DNA of 46,403 bases, from NCBI GenBank assembly GCA_026770615.1, contig MU631774.1, forward strand, positions 1-46,403, read 5' to 3'. This document shows, one piece after another, positions 21,144-31,318 of the stretch. The position numbers were made by a program, and so were the translations under genes. The notes beneath the pieces were generated by a model. The model was given only the letters and a program-made list of their open reading frames with translations. It ran no database searches and was not told where the DNA came from. The stretch comes from Pavlovales sp. CCMP2436. Lineage: Eukaryota > Haptophyta > Pavlovophyceae > Pavlovales. Within the stretch, counting starts at the first letter, position 1. Every line of letters starts with the position of its first letter.

Positions 21144-21866
21144 GTGCTTGCGCAGGTCGCTGTGTGATTGAGCGTTAGTGTCCGCGCGCGGTCCCGCCTC
21201 GACGCTTAAGTACCCCAGCCGGGACACTTCTAACGGACGCGGGACCCTTGGCGTACGCGTCGCTAGCCGCGCGCGAGCTCTCGGGTGGGGAATGTGCGCG
21301 TTGGCGAGCAAATGTCTTGCCGCCTACCTTTCACCAAGGGTATCCACCCGGGTTGCCGCGACAAGGGGACAAAGAAGGCGGACTGAACTACACTCTACAC
21401 ATAAGCTAAACGGTCTAAAAATGGCTAAAGTAGACCCTACATTTTTTCTTCACCTCTCGGCGAGGGGGCCTGCCGCACGGGCACCTCCGGCTCGTCAGCA
21501 ACATAAAAATTCTGGCCATGAGCGGAGCGAGAGCCTCCACGAATCGGTTTAGTTTGGATCTGAATTCTGACTCGCAGCGCCTTCAGGTGGACCCGGAGTG
21601 ACATTTGAACCTTACTTCTACCACCACCATCCCTGCTGCCAGGACTAACGTCTGACGTCGACCAAGTCAGTGAGTGAATAACACCTGTTGAACCATGCTG
21701 ATACAAAAATCTGCCTACGGCGGCGCCTCCGGCGGGGCCCTCTAGGAGCCCGCTGGGTTCTTGAGACACAAGCTTAATTACCGGATGTTTAAACCTTAGG
21801 TTATACCTTGCACATGTACTGCTTGGCGAGCGGGGCTCGTATGCCGTGCGGGTTTTACAAGATGTA
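21144..21866. other. Intergenic with a repeat B copy
   Basis: No convincing gene is seen. A repeat B copy lies at 21620-21702 (plus strand). A 125-codon frame at 21178-21552 starts at GTG and is Arg/Ala/Ser-rich; I do not support it. Confidence 0.4.
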
Positions 21867-22390
21867 CAGGGGATCGCGGGCAATAAAAAGCCGTACCGCT
21901 AAGAAGCTTAGCCTCGTTTTTTCTTTTAACCCGAAGAAGCCGAGCCTGCTCAAAAGCCAGCTCCTTATAGCACATAAGAAGCTGAGGGTAGGGTCCGGGA
22001 GGGGGGGGTCCGGAGGGTCCCCCCCGAGCCGAAGAAAAAATGACTTTTTGGGAGCTCATTAAGTGTAGTTTAAACCCTGTGAGCGTTAAACCCTGTGAGC
22101 GTTTTAACCCTGCGAGCGCCGCGCGTGCCTTTCTGATCACGCCCTCGACGTGCGTCATAGCGCGCGACAGGCGTGCGCGCGACCGCGTGCGCGTGCGAGT
22201 CGCGACGAGGCGCGCGGCCGGGCGTAACTCTTAATTATTGTTCACGCTCACATTTTAAATATTTTATTTAATATGAAGGGCGCCGAAGGCTTTAAGAAGC
22301 TGAGCCTGCTGATCCATCGACCTGAAGAAGCAGCTAAGAAGCTTAGCCTCAAGCTCAACGTTCGCCCTTCTTATTGCCCGCGATCCCATG
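21867..22390. mobile_element. TA-flanked small TIR element, copy 2 (long form)
   Basis: It starts CAGGGGATCGCGGGCAATAA and ends with the complement (ATTGCCCGCGATCCCATG), flanked by TA (21865-21866 and 22391-22392). At 524 bp it is about three times the usual length. It holds three tandem copies of a CCCTGTGAGCGTTTTAA-like unit (22076-22120) and a GC-rich CGCGCGAC segment. No reading frame is convincing. Confidence 0.65.
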
Positions 22391-22579
22391 TACATGCTCT
22401 CTGGGTGAGTTCATTTCTCTATGTATGTGACTGCTATACTCCTTAACTTTCCCTGTCACCATATGGCCAGGAGGTTAAATAACTAGGAGAATAGAGCATA
22501 ATTCAGTTAGGTGCCTTCTGTACGCACAATTGCAGTCCCACCCCTGATCCTTGCCGAAAGGATATTTATCCTTTGTGAA

Positions 22580-22700
22580 AGGACGCAACCGGCACGCTGT
22601 GGCCGACGAACTGCGCGGCGGGGACCCCGGGTCAACGCACATCGCCGTGGACGCCACGGCTTGGGGATAGCCAGGAATCAATCAGATTGACGATGCGGCC
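22580..22700. repeat. Dispersed repeat D
   Basis: It matches 11035-11160 (GGCACGCTGT, GCCGTGGACGCCAC, AATCAATCAGATTGA). Its function is unknown. Confidence 0.55.
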
Positions 22701-23112
22701 TCCCGTTGGTCTGTATAATCTCTTGAAATTATCGCTAGAAAAAACCTCAGAAAATTCAGCACGGGGGCCGATTTTCAGGTAGCATGTGGGTGCACGTGCC
22801 AGCAGCTTGCTAGCGCGTCGACGGGGACCTGCTCTAAGCGGAGTGGGCTCGGCGTAGTGTCTGGGGTAGCCCAAGCAACTTCATGTGTGTTTGGCTCACC
22901 CCTGGTGCAAACGGGAACGGGTTGACAGCCCGGCCTGGAGCTAACGAAAATCCTTATCTGAGCTTATCGCAGAGTCGCGCAACGGGGAATGAATGATATG
23001 CGTAATCTCCAGCGATGAAGGCAAGACACACTTTGAAGCAACAGAGGACAGTCTGACCCAGGATAAGAAACCGAAAATCAAGACTGACGAAACCAAAACG
23101 GTGAGGGGAGAG
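22701..23112. other. No supported gene
   Basis: I see no coding frame with convincing composition and no clear repeat in this stretch. Confidence 0.35.
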
Positions 23113-23460
23113 GAGAGGGGGGAGGTGAGAGCGAGGGTGTGGGCGTGGTGGAGATGGGAACGGTGGCAGCGGCAGCCGCATCAGCTCGAGAGAAGGAGAC
23201 GGCAAGCTGTGGTGGAAATTGAACGTGGGTGGCTGGGACGAGGACGACAGCGGCACATGGAAGGCGGCGGCGGCGGCGACAATGTGGCAAGGACATTGGC
23301 GTGTCCGGCAACTCACCGATGTAATTTATTTCAGTGGTGGTCACGAAGCACAGGCGCAGCTGAAGACCTGCTAGAACGGAGAATTCACTTGCGAAAGTGA
23401 CGTCGTTATGAACCGACGACGATGCGTAGGACTCGAGCGGAATAAATAATATAGTTAGAT
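23113..23460 (+). repeat. Repeat A with a remnant of the 8443-family 3' end
   Basis: The 3' part (from about 23316) matches 9420-9570, including GACGTCGTTATGAACCGACG and ACTCGAGCGGAATAAATAAT. The preceding Arg/Gly/Glu-rich stretch resembles the last coding codons of the 8443 gene (GGCGACAATGTGGCAAGGAC corresponds to its GGCGACAGTGGCAAGGACAT). The conserved N-terminal domain is absent, so this is a truncated copy. Confidence 0.55.
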
Positions 23461-24132
23461 AGGTAGTTAGATTGGGCCGTTAACACACCCGCAAACGTCT
23501 AAGGCGTTGAGGGAGGTGGCATTCATGATATATGCAGTGGGAGGGGGCGCTCAGTCTCCCTGAGCGGCCCCTCTGAGCAGCAATAAGCCTTGATGAAGAT
23601 AGCTACACTGTGCGTGTGCTCGACTGGTAGCCACAGTCACACGGCGACGCGGCCCACGATGAGCCGCCTGTCAGTGAGAGATGTGACCCCCGTTTGTTGC
23701 ACCTGAATGCGATCCTCAAGTCCCGCGAGCAGGCTGGACGCGACGCGCTGTAGCAGCGTGCCGTTTATCGGCTTTCATCGGATCGAGCGCTGTTACATAG
23801 CATTGGACCCGGGATTCGTGCAGGCCGGCGTCGATGGCTTTGGCGGTGGCCCAGCTGCGCTCGCCTGGTCCTTCTTGCCGGTGCCCGTGGTCCTCGGCTT
23901 CACCTTGTGGCCGGAAAGCACGTGCGGCTTCTATGAAGTAACTAACTTGTCCTTTTTTCGAACGGTGTGTAACTGTCCATAGTGTGCGCGCGTAGCTATG
24001 GCGCCTGGGCGTACGGGAAGTTGATGAGCGCAGGGGTGCGCGATGTGATAAAAAAAGGACGGAAGCTGCTTATAATTACATTAACGATTAATTGTTATTA
24101 TTGGCGACCTAGCATGGTTAACGCAATATATT
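23461..24132. other. No supported gene
   Basis: Frames of up to about 90 codons occur on both strands (for example 23707-23982 plus), but none shows a recognisable domain. Confidence 0.35.
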
Positions 24133-24265
24133 ATTAGTAGCTCAGCACAGTTCAACAGGTGGTGTTCGGTCACAAACTTGGTCGACGTCAGACATTAGTT
24201 CTAGCGGCGACAGCAGGGGTGGTAATGGTAAGGTTGGTGACGAACTTGTAGCAGACGCCACAGCC
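24133..24265 (-). repeat. Dispersed repeat B, inverted copy
   Basis: The minus strand reads the same block as 39345-39472 (TACAAGTTCGTCACCAACCT through ACGTCGACCAAG to a diverged CTGTGCTGAGC end). Confidence 0.65.
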
Positions 24266-24464
24266 CCCCCCTCCCCCAAAACCCACACCCTAATGCACCA
24301 GTACTCAACCCTTAGATGTGAGTGTGTACATGCGCCCTGGCCCCCATGGCCGCCGCAGCTGCGCCCGCGGCCACCGCGGCCTGTGTCACAGCTTGCACCC
24401 TGCCTGTTACGCCCAACTCGCGGCGTTGCGGCTGCGCCCGTTGTCGTTGCAGTACAGGGGATCG

Positions 24465-24620
24465 CGGGCAATAAGAAACCGTCGTGTTAAGAAACTGAGC
24501 CTCTTTTTTTGCATTGTTTGTGTGTAATTGATGCAAAATTTACCATTGTTTGTATGTAATTTGCTAAGAAACTCAGCCTCAGCCTCAAAAAGCGCCCTTC
24601 TTATTGCCCGCGATCCCCTG
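24465..24620. mobile_element. TA-flanked small TIR element, copy 3
   Basis: It begins CAGGGGATCGCGGGCAATAA and ends with the perfect inverse, flanked by TA (24463-24464 and 24621-24622). It is 156 bp and noncoding. Confidence 0.8.
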
Positions 24621-24975
24621 TATGATGCGCCGACTGCGTACTCGGAGGCGTCCTCCGGCTAATTACCTCCGACCCGTTAACCGAGCGGCCCCTCCTCTGG
24701 AACCATGGCGCGCCCCGGGCGCCGACGGCCGCGCGCGCACTCTGCGTGTGCAGCATACGTGACACACGAGTGCGGGGATACAATGTAGCGTTATGGCTTT
24801 GTTAACCAAAATATTTAGCGTGCTTATATATATGAATGTAGGGCCTGTAGGGGGGCTTTCAGGCCGGCGATTCTCACTCTTTGAGAATTCGTGCTATAAT
24901 CTGTGCGCTTGAGGCTTTGCAGGTGAAGGGTGCCAGCACTTTAGCCATCCCCCCCGGGGGGTACACCCTGAAGGG

Positions 24976-25023
24976 CTCTCATTGGCCCATCCTGAGGGTC
25001 CTAAACGCAGGAGCCAATGAGAG
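24976..25023. other. Small perfect hairpin
   Basis: CTCTCATTGGC and GCCAATGAGAG form an 11-bp perfect stem. It lies in the left inverted arm of the 24.85-29.29 kb element. Confidence 0.6.
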
Positions 25024-25429
25024 CACAGCGCTTAAACGTACATACTTTTCTAGGTGGTATGACTAGTCTTAATTCTATAGGTATTTGAAGTATATTCGCA
25101 GTACGAGTACTTCTGTGTTCATAAAGCATGGTTAATTCTCTAAGCAATTGTAATATTCAATCTAGGCCCCACTGCTGGTGTGAGAGGGAGGGGGGTGCTC
25201 TGACTGCTCGGCTGCTCGACAGCTCGCACTGATTTTCAATTTCGACCTACCATTTTTACTTATAAGGGCATATCTTCTTGAGAACAAATCATGGTCAAGA
25301 TATCGCAAGAATTTATAAAGTATTTAGAAATTAGTGCTCGACCCGACTTGGCGTGCCGGGCTCCGCTTGTCCTTCCCAGCCGTCAACATGTGTTTGCGCA
25401 GCTCGCTGCAGCCGTCCCCGGCTAGCGGT

Positions 25430-26440
25430 AAGCCCACTTTGTCCTGCCCGTAAAAATCTGCTCGGACTGCTCGGACTGCTCGGATGCTTACGGGGCAACG
25501 CAGAGTGCACGCTGTTCGACGCGTGCCGCTCGTTGTGGAGCACGCGCTCAGCCAGTGTCTAGGACGTCCTGAACTCGGCCCTTGTCAAGCGGAGCGACAC
25601 GATCACCTTACAGCCGACCCGTGGCGAGCTCCTCCTCGGTTGCAAGGGCGTTGTCACGGCCGTCTCCGCCGAGTAGGAGTCAACCGAGATCAAGCTGGAA
25701 GCTCTAGCGTGTCCGTTCGGTCCGTGTTGATCTGGCACCCATGCAGCATCTGGCGCGCTAACAGCTGGTTCATGTTGATTCAACGAAGGACTGAGTCCCT
25801 CGCAAAGGCGCTAGCACGTTCGGTTCGTCTAGGACTGAGTCCCTCGCAAAGGCCGCTCGACGTGGTCGTGGTGCACGCGAGCCTGCTTGGGCTCGGCTGG
25901 GAGTGGTAGCGAGGATGGAGAAGAACGTGCATGGCAATACGGGCATGGAGAGAGTCTATACCTAGAGGGACAATACCCAGCTATGTACAGACCTACACTT
26001 CTAAACTACGAGAGGACTCTCGAGCGGCAAAAAATATATGTATAGCGTAGGAGCCTGCCTGCGTCGGAGCGCTAAGATCAGCCTGACTTGATTTTGAAAC
26101 GTACCGACAGCCCGAACCCACCTCCATTAATATAACTAGTTAAAATTTAAGAATATAAATTATTATTATACTAATCTAATATTCTGAATATTCGTACACT
26201 TAAGACTAGAGTGTCTAGACTATCTACAAAGTCCTACTGTTGTAGCACCCAGGCAGAGGTGGCTGGCGGGGATGTTCGTTCTTCGTAAAACTAACGCTGT
26301 TACACTCCAGCCGGTATACACATATTTAATCGTGAAATTTCTTGTTCGCCGTCCAAATCAGCAAGCCTGCAAGGCCAAGCCCAAGGTACCATTAGTCATT
26401 ACCAATTCTTCAAAGTAGTTACCCATTAAAAAAGAAATAT
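25430..26440. other. Left interior of the 4.4-kb element, no gene
   Basis: Near 25455 CTGCTCGGACTG-type units are repeated in tandem. GGACTGAGTCCCTCGCAAAG occurs twice (25789 and 25831). A diverged repeat A tail lies at about 25995-26040. No coding frame is convincing. Confidence 0.35.
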
Positions 26441-27100
26441 GTTGCGCGGCGTGTGGACTAAAATGCCACGCGGTGCGGAGCACGTGCGCGGGTGACCCGC
26501 CAACGAAAGCGTGCACTAAAATTTGCCGTGCGGTGCGGCGCATGCGCGGGTATGTGACCTTAACGAGAGCGGGCACAAAAATGCTGCGTGGCGCGCGCGC
26601 GTGCGGGTGACTAATGACGAACGCCTGAACTAAAATGCCTTGCGGCGCGGCGCGAGCGGGTGATCAACGAATGCGTGGAATAAAATGCCGTGCGGCGCGG
26701 CGCGCGGCTGACCAACGAACGCGTGGACTAAAATGCCTCGCGGCGCGGCGCGCGCGGATGACCAACAGCTGACTCCAATTGAAAGCGTGGACTAAAATGC
26801 CGCGCGGCGCGCGCGCGGCTGACCAACGTGAACGCGTGGACTAAAATGCCGCGCGGCGCGCGCGCGCGTGGATGACCAACAACTGATCAAGCTCGTGGAC
26901 GAAATAAAAAGCCGCGCGGCGCGGCGCGCGCGTGGATGACCAACAAATGCGCGTAGACTAAAATGCCGCGCGGTGCGCGCGCGCGCGGGTGACCAACGAC
27001 TGAAAGCGCGTGGACTAAAAAGCCGCGCGGCGCAGCCGGGCGGCAGCGCACGCTTGCGCGTGGTTGGCCATCAAGAGCGTGGACTCAACTGCCGCGCAGA
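26440..27100. repeat. GC-rich minisatellite, about 12 units of 46-66 bp
   Basis: Each unit has GTGGACTAAAATGCCGCGCG, then a run of alternating GC of variable length, then GTGACCAACGAACGC. Unit starts fall near 26457, 26514, 26572, 26629, 26680, 26726, 26791, 26839, 26902, 26956, 27014 and 27078. The alternating CG tracts could adopt Z-DNA. No frame runs through the whole array. Confidence 0.75.
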
Positions 27101-27659
27101 TTGTTTAAAATATTCCTGTAGCTTAATTTCAGTAAGTGCACAATGGCGATCAAGAGGGCGCTCTCGTCCGAGCAGATCTGGCTCTTCAACCTACCTTGCT
27201 TCAACCTGCTCCCTAAGGCTGCCGCTCTCTAATATGATTAGCAGGACTGGCCTGCGGGTGGGCTCTTCGATCCGCCCCAGAGGCGGCCGCGTGCGAGCAG
27301 AAGCCGCCTCTCGCAGCGGGGACCACGCCGCGCAGCACGACGGATCGAGAGAGCGCTGACGTCAAGTGGAAAGTCAGGTGCACTGACCCCATCTGGTAGG
27401 CGCTGTGTGCTGGCAGGGGGGGGGGGCAGTCAGCAGTGGGCGGCAGGCAGGCGCAATGGGCAACGGGGTTGATAGAGTTGTTTCAAAGAATGATTAGTTA
27501 TGGGGGGGGGCAAGGAGTGGCCCGAAGGCAGACCCTCACATAGGTCGAATTATTTAGTAAATGTAATTACAATTAGTTATGGGTGGGTGGGAGGGGGGGG
27601 GGTTCAGGAGTAGGCGGCATGCTGGCAGAAGGGCCTGACAGGGTGAATTTGTTTATGAG

Positions 27660-28942
27660 TTATACGTAGCGAACTTTTGGGCGGAAGCGATTGCCGCGTC
27701 GCATGTTGCATCCCTGCGCTGCGCCCTCCGCCATCGCACCGCCTGCGCCGCCCGTGCCGCGTCCCTGTGCAGTGTCCCTCTCGCTGCTAGCGCAACGCCC
27801 AGGCCCCGGGGCGCCCGGTGCCAGCGGAACAATACCGGCCGCGGTTGCAGCCTTCGCGATACGCCCGATGATCCCAGAAACGTAGGAGGACTTGTCAGCG
27901 CGCGTGGTGGCATCGGCGAAGGGCTGGTAGGCTTTCATCTTGGTGGCGTAAGCAGCGACCAACGCGGCGGTGTAGTCGTCTGCTGGGCGTTTTTTGGCAG
28001 AGCTGAGGGCAGACGGCGGTGGTAGCATGGCCGGGGGAGGAGATCGCCTGTGGAGCGCATCGCGCGCGAGAGTATGACCACGTGCTCGGGGTGCACGCCG
28101 GCTAACATATGGCCGCCGTCCAATGCACCACCGAGCGTGACCAGCAGCTCGGCCGCGAGGTCGATTGCAAATTGAGCATACTCGTCAACCCAGCCTTGCG
28201 CGTACATCTGCTCGAAGCAAGAGGCGGCGAGCTGCACCGCTTGTCAGTGCTGATTGTCGGTGCAAACCAACAACCTTGCAGCCTCAGCTCGAGCTCGCAA
28301 AGGTGCAACGGCCTGCTAGCGCTGGACGCGAGCATTAGCTGCGCTTCGAACCGTGACGGTAGCGTCCCGAGGAGTACCCAGGCATGCCCTTCTAGGCGCT
28401 CGAATTGCACTCTCCCGGGTGCCGCGGAAACGCAGCAGCCGGTTGGCGCTCGTGATCATGCAGTTGGCGAGCTCTTCGCTGAGCGACATGCTTGCCCCCA
28501 TAGCGGCAGCTGCGGTGCGCACGGCATCAATCTGGGGGCGTGTGATCGGGACCAAGCCAATGTCGTCGCTGACATACGCGCCGAAGCCGAGGTGAGGAGA
28601 AACACCCCGCACCAGCTGCGTGCGCAGGGCGTCTGCAGCGTTTGGATGCGGGCCAAGCGCCAACCACATTGGCGCCTGCGTGATGAAGGAGATCTTAAGG
28701 AGATCTGCTGCGCGGTCAAGGAAACGACGGGCTAGCCTGCGTACGCCGTGACGAACGCGGAGACGCGAGCACACGTCGAGTGGTCAAAGATGCCGAGTTG
28801 AGGAGGTGGTCCACCGCAGACATTGGCGACGGTGTTCTTGACGGCGTTTAAGTGGGCGGAGCGCTAGCCGGGGACGGCTGCAGCGAGCTGCGCAAACACA
28901 TGTTGACGGCTGGGAAGGACAAGCCGAGCCCGGCACGCCTAA
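27660..28942 (-). pseudogene. Unrecognised element protein, frame-disrupted
   Basis: Successive minus-strand frames read like one degraded protein: AQLAAAVPG then LNAVKNTVANVCGGPPPQLG (28920-28750); APMWLALGPHPNAADALRTQ and ELANCMITSANRLLRFRG (28690-28430); FERLEGHAWVLLGTLPSRFE (28405-28340); FEQMYAQGWVDEYAQFAIDL (28215-28155); AKKRPADDYTAALVAAYATK (28000-27940); and a Gly-rich, basic end. At least three frame changes separate them. TAG at 28864-28866 and 28732-28734 lies within the first block. The predicted product is mainly helical and Ala-rich. It could be a structural or nucleic-acid-binding element protein, but I see no catalytic motif. Confidence 0.4.
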
Positions 28943-29287
28943 CAATTAATATTAGTTCCAGTCGAGGTGAGCGGTCGAAATTGAAAATCAGCGCGAGCAG
29001 TCGAGCAGTCGAGCAGTCCGAGCAACCCCCCCTACCCCAGACGCATGATATTATGTATTACTTCATTTGTGTTTATTATTATAATTAATTTAATATCATT
29101 TTCATTTTTTTAAATGTTTAAGAGCTGTGCTCTCATTGATCCTTGACTTTGAAAGTGTAGGCAGTGGCAAAAGTGCTGGCGCTATGTGCAGGTGTGGCTG
29201 TAGTGAACGTACTTTTTTCTTGTTTTTTTTCTTAATTGAATAAGGAATAGTTGAGAGCATCCGTAACTGAAAGCACATCTACCGCTA

Positions 29288-29453
29288 CAGGGTGTCGCGG
29301 GTTACAAGAACGCGGCGATTTTCAGACCGGGGCTTGGTTTCTTGACAAATTACCTACAAATAATGCTTAAATTTTATGCTGAAAAATGAGGCTCAGTTTC
29401 TTAAAGTTAAGGTTTCTTAACGTTACGGTTTCTTATTGCCCGCGACATCCTGA
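29288..29453. mobile_element. TA-flanked small TIR element, copy 4
   Basis: The left end CAGGGTGTCGCGGGTTACAA and right end TTATTGCCCGCGACATCCTG are imperfect complements. Left TA is present (29286-29287); the right TA is lost. It abuts the right end of the 4.4-kb element. Confidence 0.65.
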
Positions 29454-29512
29454 TGTAATCCACAATTAGTAACAATCCTCCCGTTCGCTTGCTCATATAT
29501 TTTAAGTTGATA

Positions 29513-29676
29513 CAGGGGATCGCGGGCAATAAGAACGGCGAAATTGAGGCTGAGGCTGAGTTTCTTAGCAAAATACATAGAAACAATATTAGATTTTGCT
29601 TATATTACTATTGAAAGGCACAGAAAACGAGGCTCAGTTTTTAACGTTACGGTTTCTTATTGCCCGCGACCCCCTG
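29513..29676. mobile_element. TA-flanked small TIR element, copy 5
   Basis: It starts CAGGGGATCGCGGGCAATAA and ends with TTATTGCCCGCGACCCCCTG, flanked by TA at both ends. It is 164 bp and noncoding. Confidence 0.8.
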
Positions 29677-29756
29677 TATGGCTGTCAATAAAGAAAAAAA
29701 TAAACTGTTGTGTTTGATGTCTTATTATCGTACAACACATAATTACATGGCGTTAT

Positions 29757-29840
29757 CGCGCCGGGCAATAAGAGCGGCGAATTTTGAGTTGGGGCTCGGT
29801 TTCTTAGCAAATTACGTACAAATAAAATGGTTTCTTATTA
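29757..29840. mobile_element. Fragment of the same TIR family
   Basis: GCCGGGCAATAAGAGCGGCG, TTGGGGCTCGGTTTCTTAGC and AATGGTTTCTTATTAC match interior parts of the family, but both outer termini are missing. A second short remnant lies at about 30650-30715. Confidence 0.5.
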
Positions 29841-29984
29841 CTTAATTATTACTAGTCAACGCAGCCGACGAAGGCACACATCAGCAGACCAACAAAAAAT
29901 TCAGGACAGTTAGTCGCCAGCTTGAATCGCTATTAGTTATGTCAATGCAGGAGGATTCTGGCTGGCAGTGTGTTAAGTTCAAGT

Positions 29985-30055
29985 CAAGCTGATCTTATAG
30001 CGCTCCGACGGGTCGGAATCCAAATTAGTGGCGCGATTCTGCAATGGGGAGGGGA
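29985..30055 (+). repeat. Second copy of the GT25 3' end
   Basis: GGTCGGAATCCAAATTAGTG followed by GCGCGATTCTGCA matches the inverse of 7340-7385, the last codons and stop of the GT25 gene. The left part (CAAGCTGATC, AGCGCTCCGACG) is also seen inverted at 26065-26090, so this is a dispersed repeat touching the gene end. Confidence 0.5.
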
Positions 30056-30529
30056 AAAGCTGTGGGCGGAACGAGGAGGTAGACATTGTTCGCCCCTGCG
30101 GACTTAGTGTCGATTGCGGCTGTCATGAATAGAGTCTTCCTGGAAGGTCGAAGCCAACTTAGTGTGCCTCTCGTGTGCCTCTGGGGTCGACGACATGCTG
30201 AAGGTAACTATAAAATTTCTAATTCTCAATTCTCAGCGCTCAGAAGCGGAAACACGGTTCCCCCCGGGAGAGTTAGTTGTAGATTCGTGAATGGGGCGCC
30301 ACCCCATTCACGAATCTGCCACTAACTCCTCGGGGCCCAACCCAGTTCGTGAGTTGATCCGAGGGATATTAACCGGACTATTTTGCAATTTTCCCCCGGA
30401 CTGGCCACTAATTCTACTTTTTACCCCGGCGCAGCCGGCTCCTACGCGCCACGCCGAATTGGAAATCTAGCAAAAGTGGTGCATGATGAGGTAGCCAAAA
30501 AGAAAGCGCTGAGGTCGCTGCGCAACGCG
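30056..30529. other. No supported gene
   Basis: A short palindrome (GATTCGTGAATGGGGC/GCCCCATTCACGAATC, about 30280-30318) is present. Frames of 60-80 codons at 30086 and 30383 (plus) show no recognisable domain; the second ends inside repeat A. Confidence 0.4.
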
Positions 30530-30637
30530 GGGCCGCTCAATGATGAGAGGACTCGAGCGGAATAAATTATATATTAGTTGTATTTATGATAGGGATTCAA
30601 GCTGGCGTCTGACTGTTCTGAATGTTGTGCTAGTATA
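30530..30637 (+). repeat. Repeat A tail joined to repeat C
   Basis: GAGGACTCGAGCGGAATAAA is followed within 30 bp by TATTTATGATAGGGATTCAA and GCGTCTGACTGTTCTGAATG. The two modules are also ordered A then C at 41030-41548 and, inverted, in the Copia LTR, so they may belong to one larger repeat. Confidence 0.65.
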
Positions 30638-30721
30638 TGCATGTAAATATTTTTGAAGGGCACACAAAACGAGGCTCGCGTTTTAAAGTCACGGCTTGCT
30701 TCTTATGTATCCGAGCCCTAG

Positions 30722-30724
<3 letters not shown>

Positions 30725-30756
<32 letters not shown>
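30725..30756 (-). repeat. Oligo(A) tract, 32 nt, on the minus strand
   Basis: An uninterrupted run of 32 T on the plus strand lies 100 bp past the subtilase stop. No AATAAA precedes it on the minus strand, so it is probably not that gene's poly(A) site. It may be the tail of a small retroposed fragment or simple slippage. Confidence 0.6.
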
Positions 30757-30757
<1 letters not shown>

Positions 30758-30856
30758 GGAGGCTGGCATCATATCTATGTAAATCAGTGTGCTGCATCAT
30801 CAATATCATCAGTTCCATTGGCCGGTGGAGTGTGTGCGAGACCCTACCATCCCACG

Positions 30857-31286
30857 GCCCTACTCCGCCGCGGCACCTGATCCACACGCGGCACCTGGCG
30901 TCGTGGCGCTGGCGAGGGCCGGTCCTGTTTCGCCGTCGTCCTCTGATCCGAACTCATCTTCGCGCCACCGCGCCCTCGCCGCCCGCCCGTTGTCGCCCGC
31001 GATTCCGCCGTCGTCACCGCCCAGCACCAGCTCCTTGGGCTTGGTCTCTCGGCGGCCGGGCAGCTCGCGCGCAAGAAGCCTCCGCCGCCTGCGCGTTAGC
31101 GTGTAACAGACGATACCAACGCTGATAACTGCGAGCAGCCCTGCGCCACACAATAGGAGCGCAAGGGTCTCGCGGCTTAGGGTGAGCGAGTCTGCAGCGG
31201 TAGGCGCGTTGGTCGTGTTCTTTGCTGCCAGATGCAAGGGTGGGGGAAGAGGGGGCGGCGATAGTGGCGGCGTTTGTGGTGGCGGC

Positions 31287-31318
<32 letters not shown>

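Larger units (their letters stand above)
24850..29290 (-). mobile_element. Unclassified ~4.4-kb element with long imperfect inverted ends
   Basis: Colinear inverted blocks pair across it: GTGCCAGCACTTTAGCCA (about 24930) with 29162-29182; CAATGAGAGCACAGC (about 25014) with 29115-29140; GCTCGCACTGATTTTCAATT (about 25223) with about 28975-29000; and CCCAGCCGTCAACATGTGTT through CCCCGGCTAGC (25376-25427) with 28862-28923. The blocks keep order and direction, so they look like one long, partly decayed inverted repeat. Inside are a GC-rich minisatellite and a broken minus-strand gene whose 5' part lies in the right arm. I found no target-site duplication and no transposase motif. Confidence 0.5.

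Noticed and set aside
12537..21148. Target-site duplication for the Copia element
   Set aside because: The 5 bases before the 5' LTR (TAGAG) and after the 3' LTR (GTGCT) do not match, even with small boundary shifts. It is lost, rearranged or misassembled.
26440..27100. CRISPR array
   Set aside because: The units are contiguous and similar throughout, with variable GC tracts and no distinct spacers or cas genes. It is a minisatellite in a eukaryotic context.
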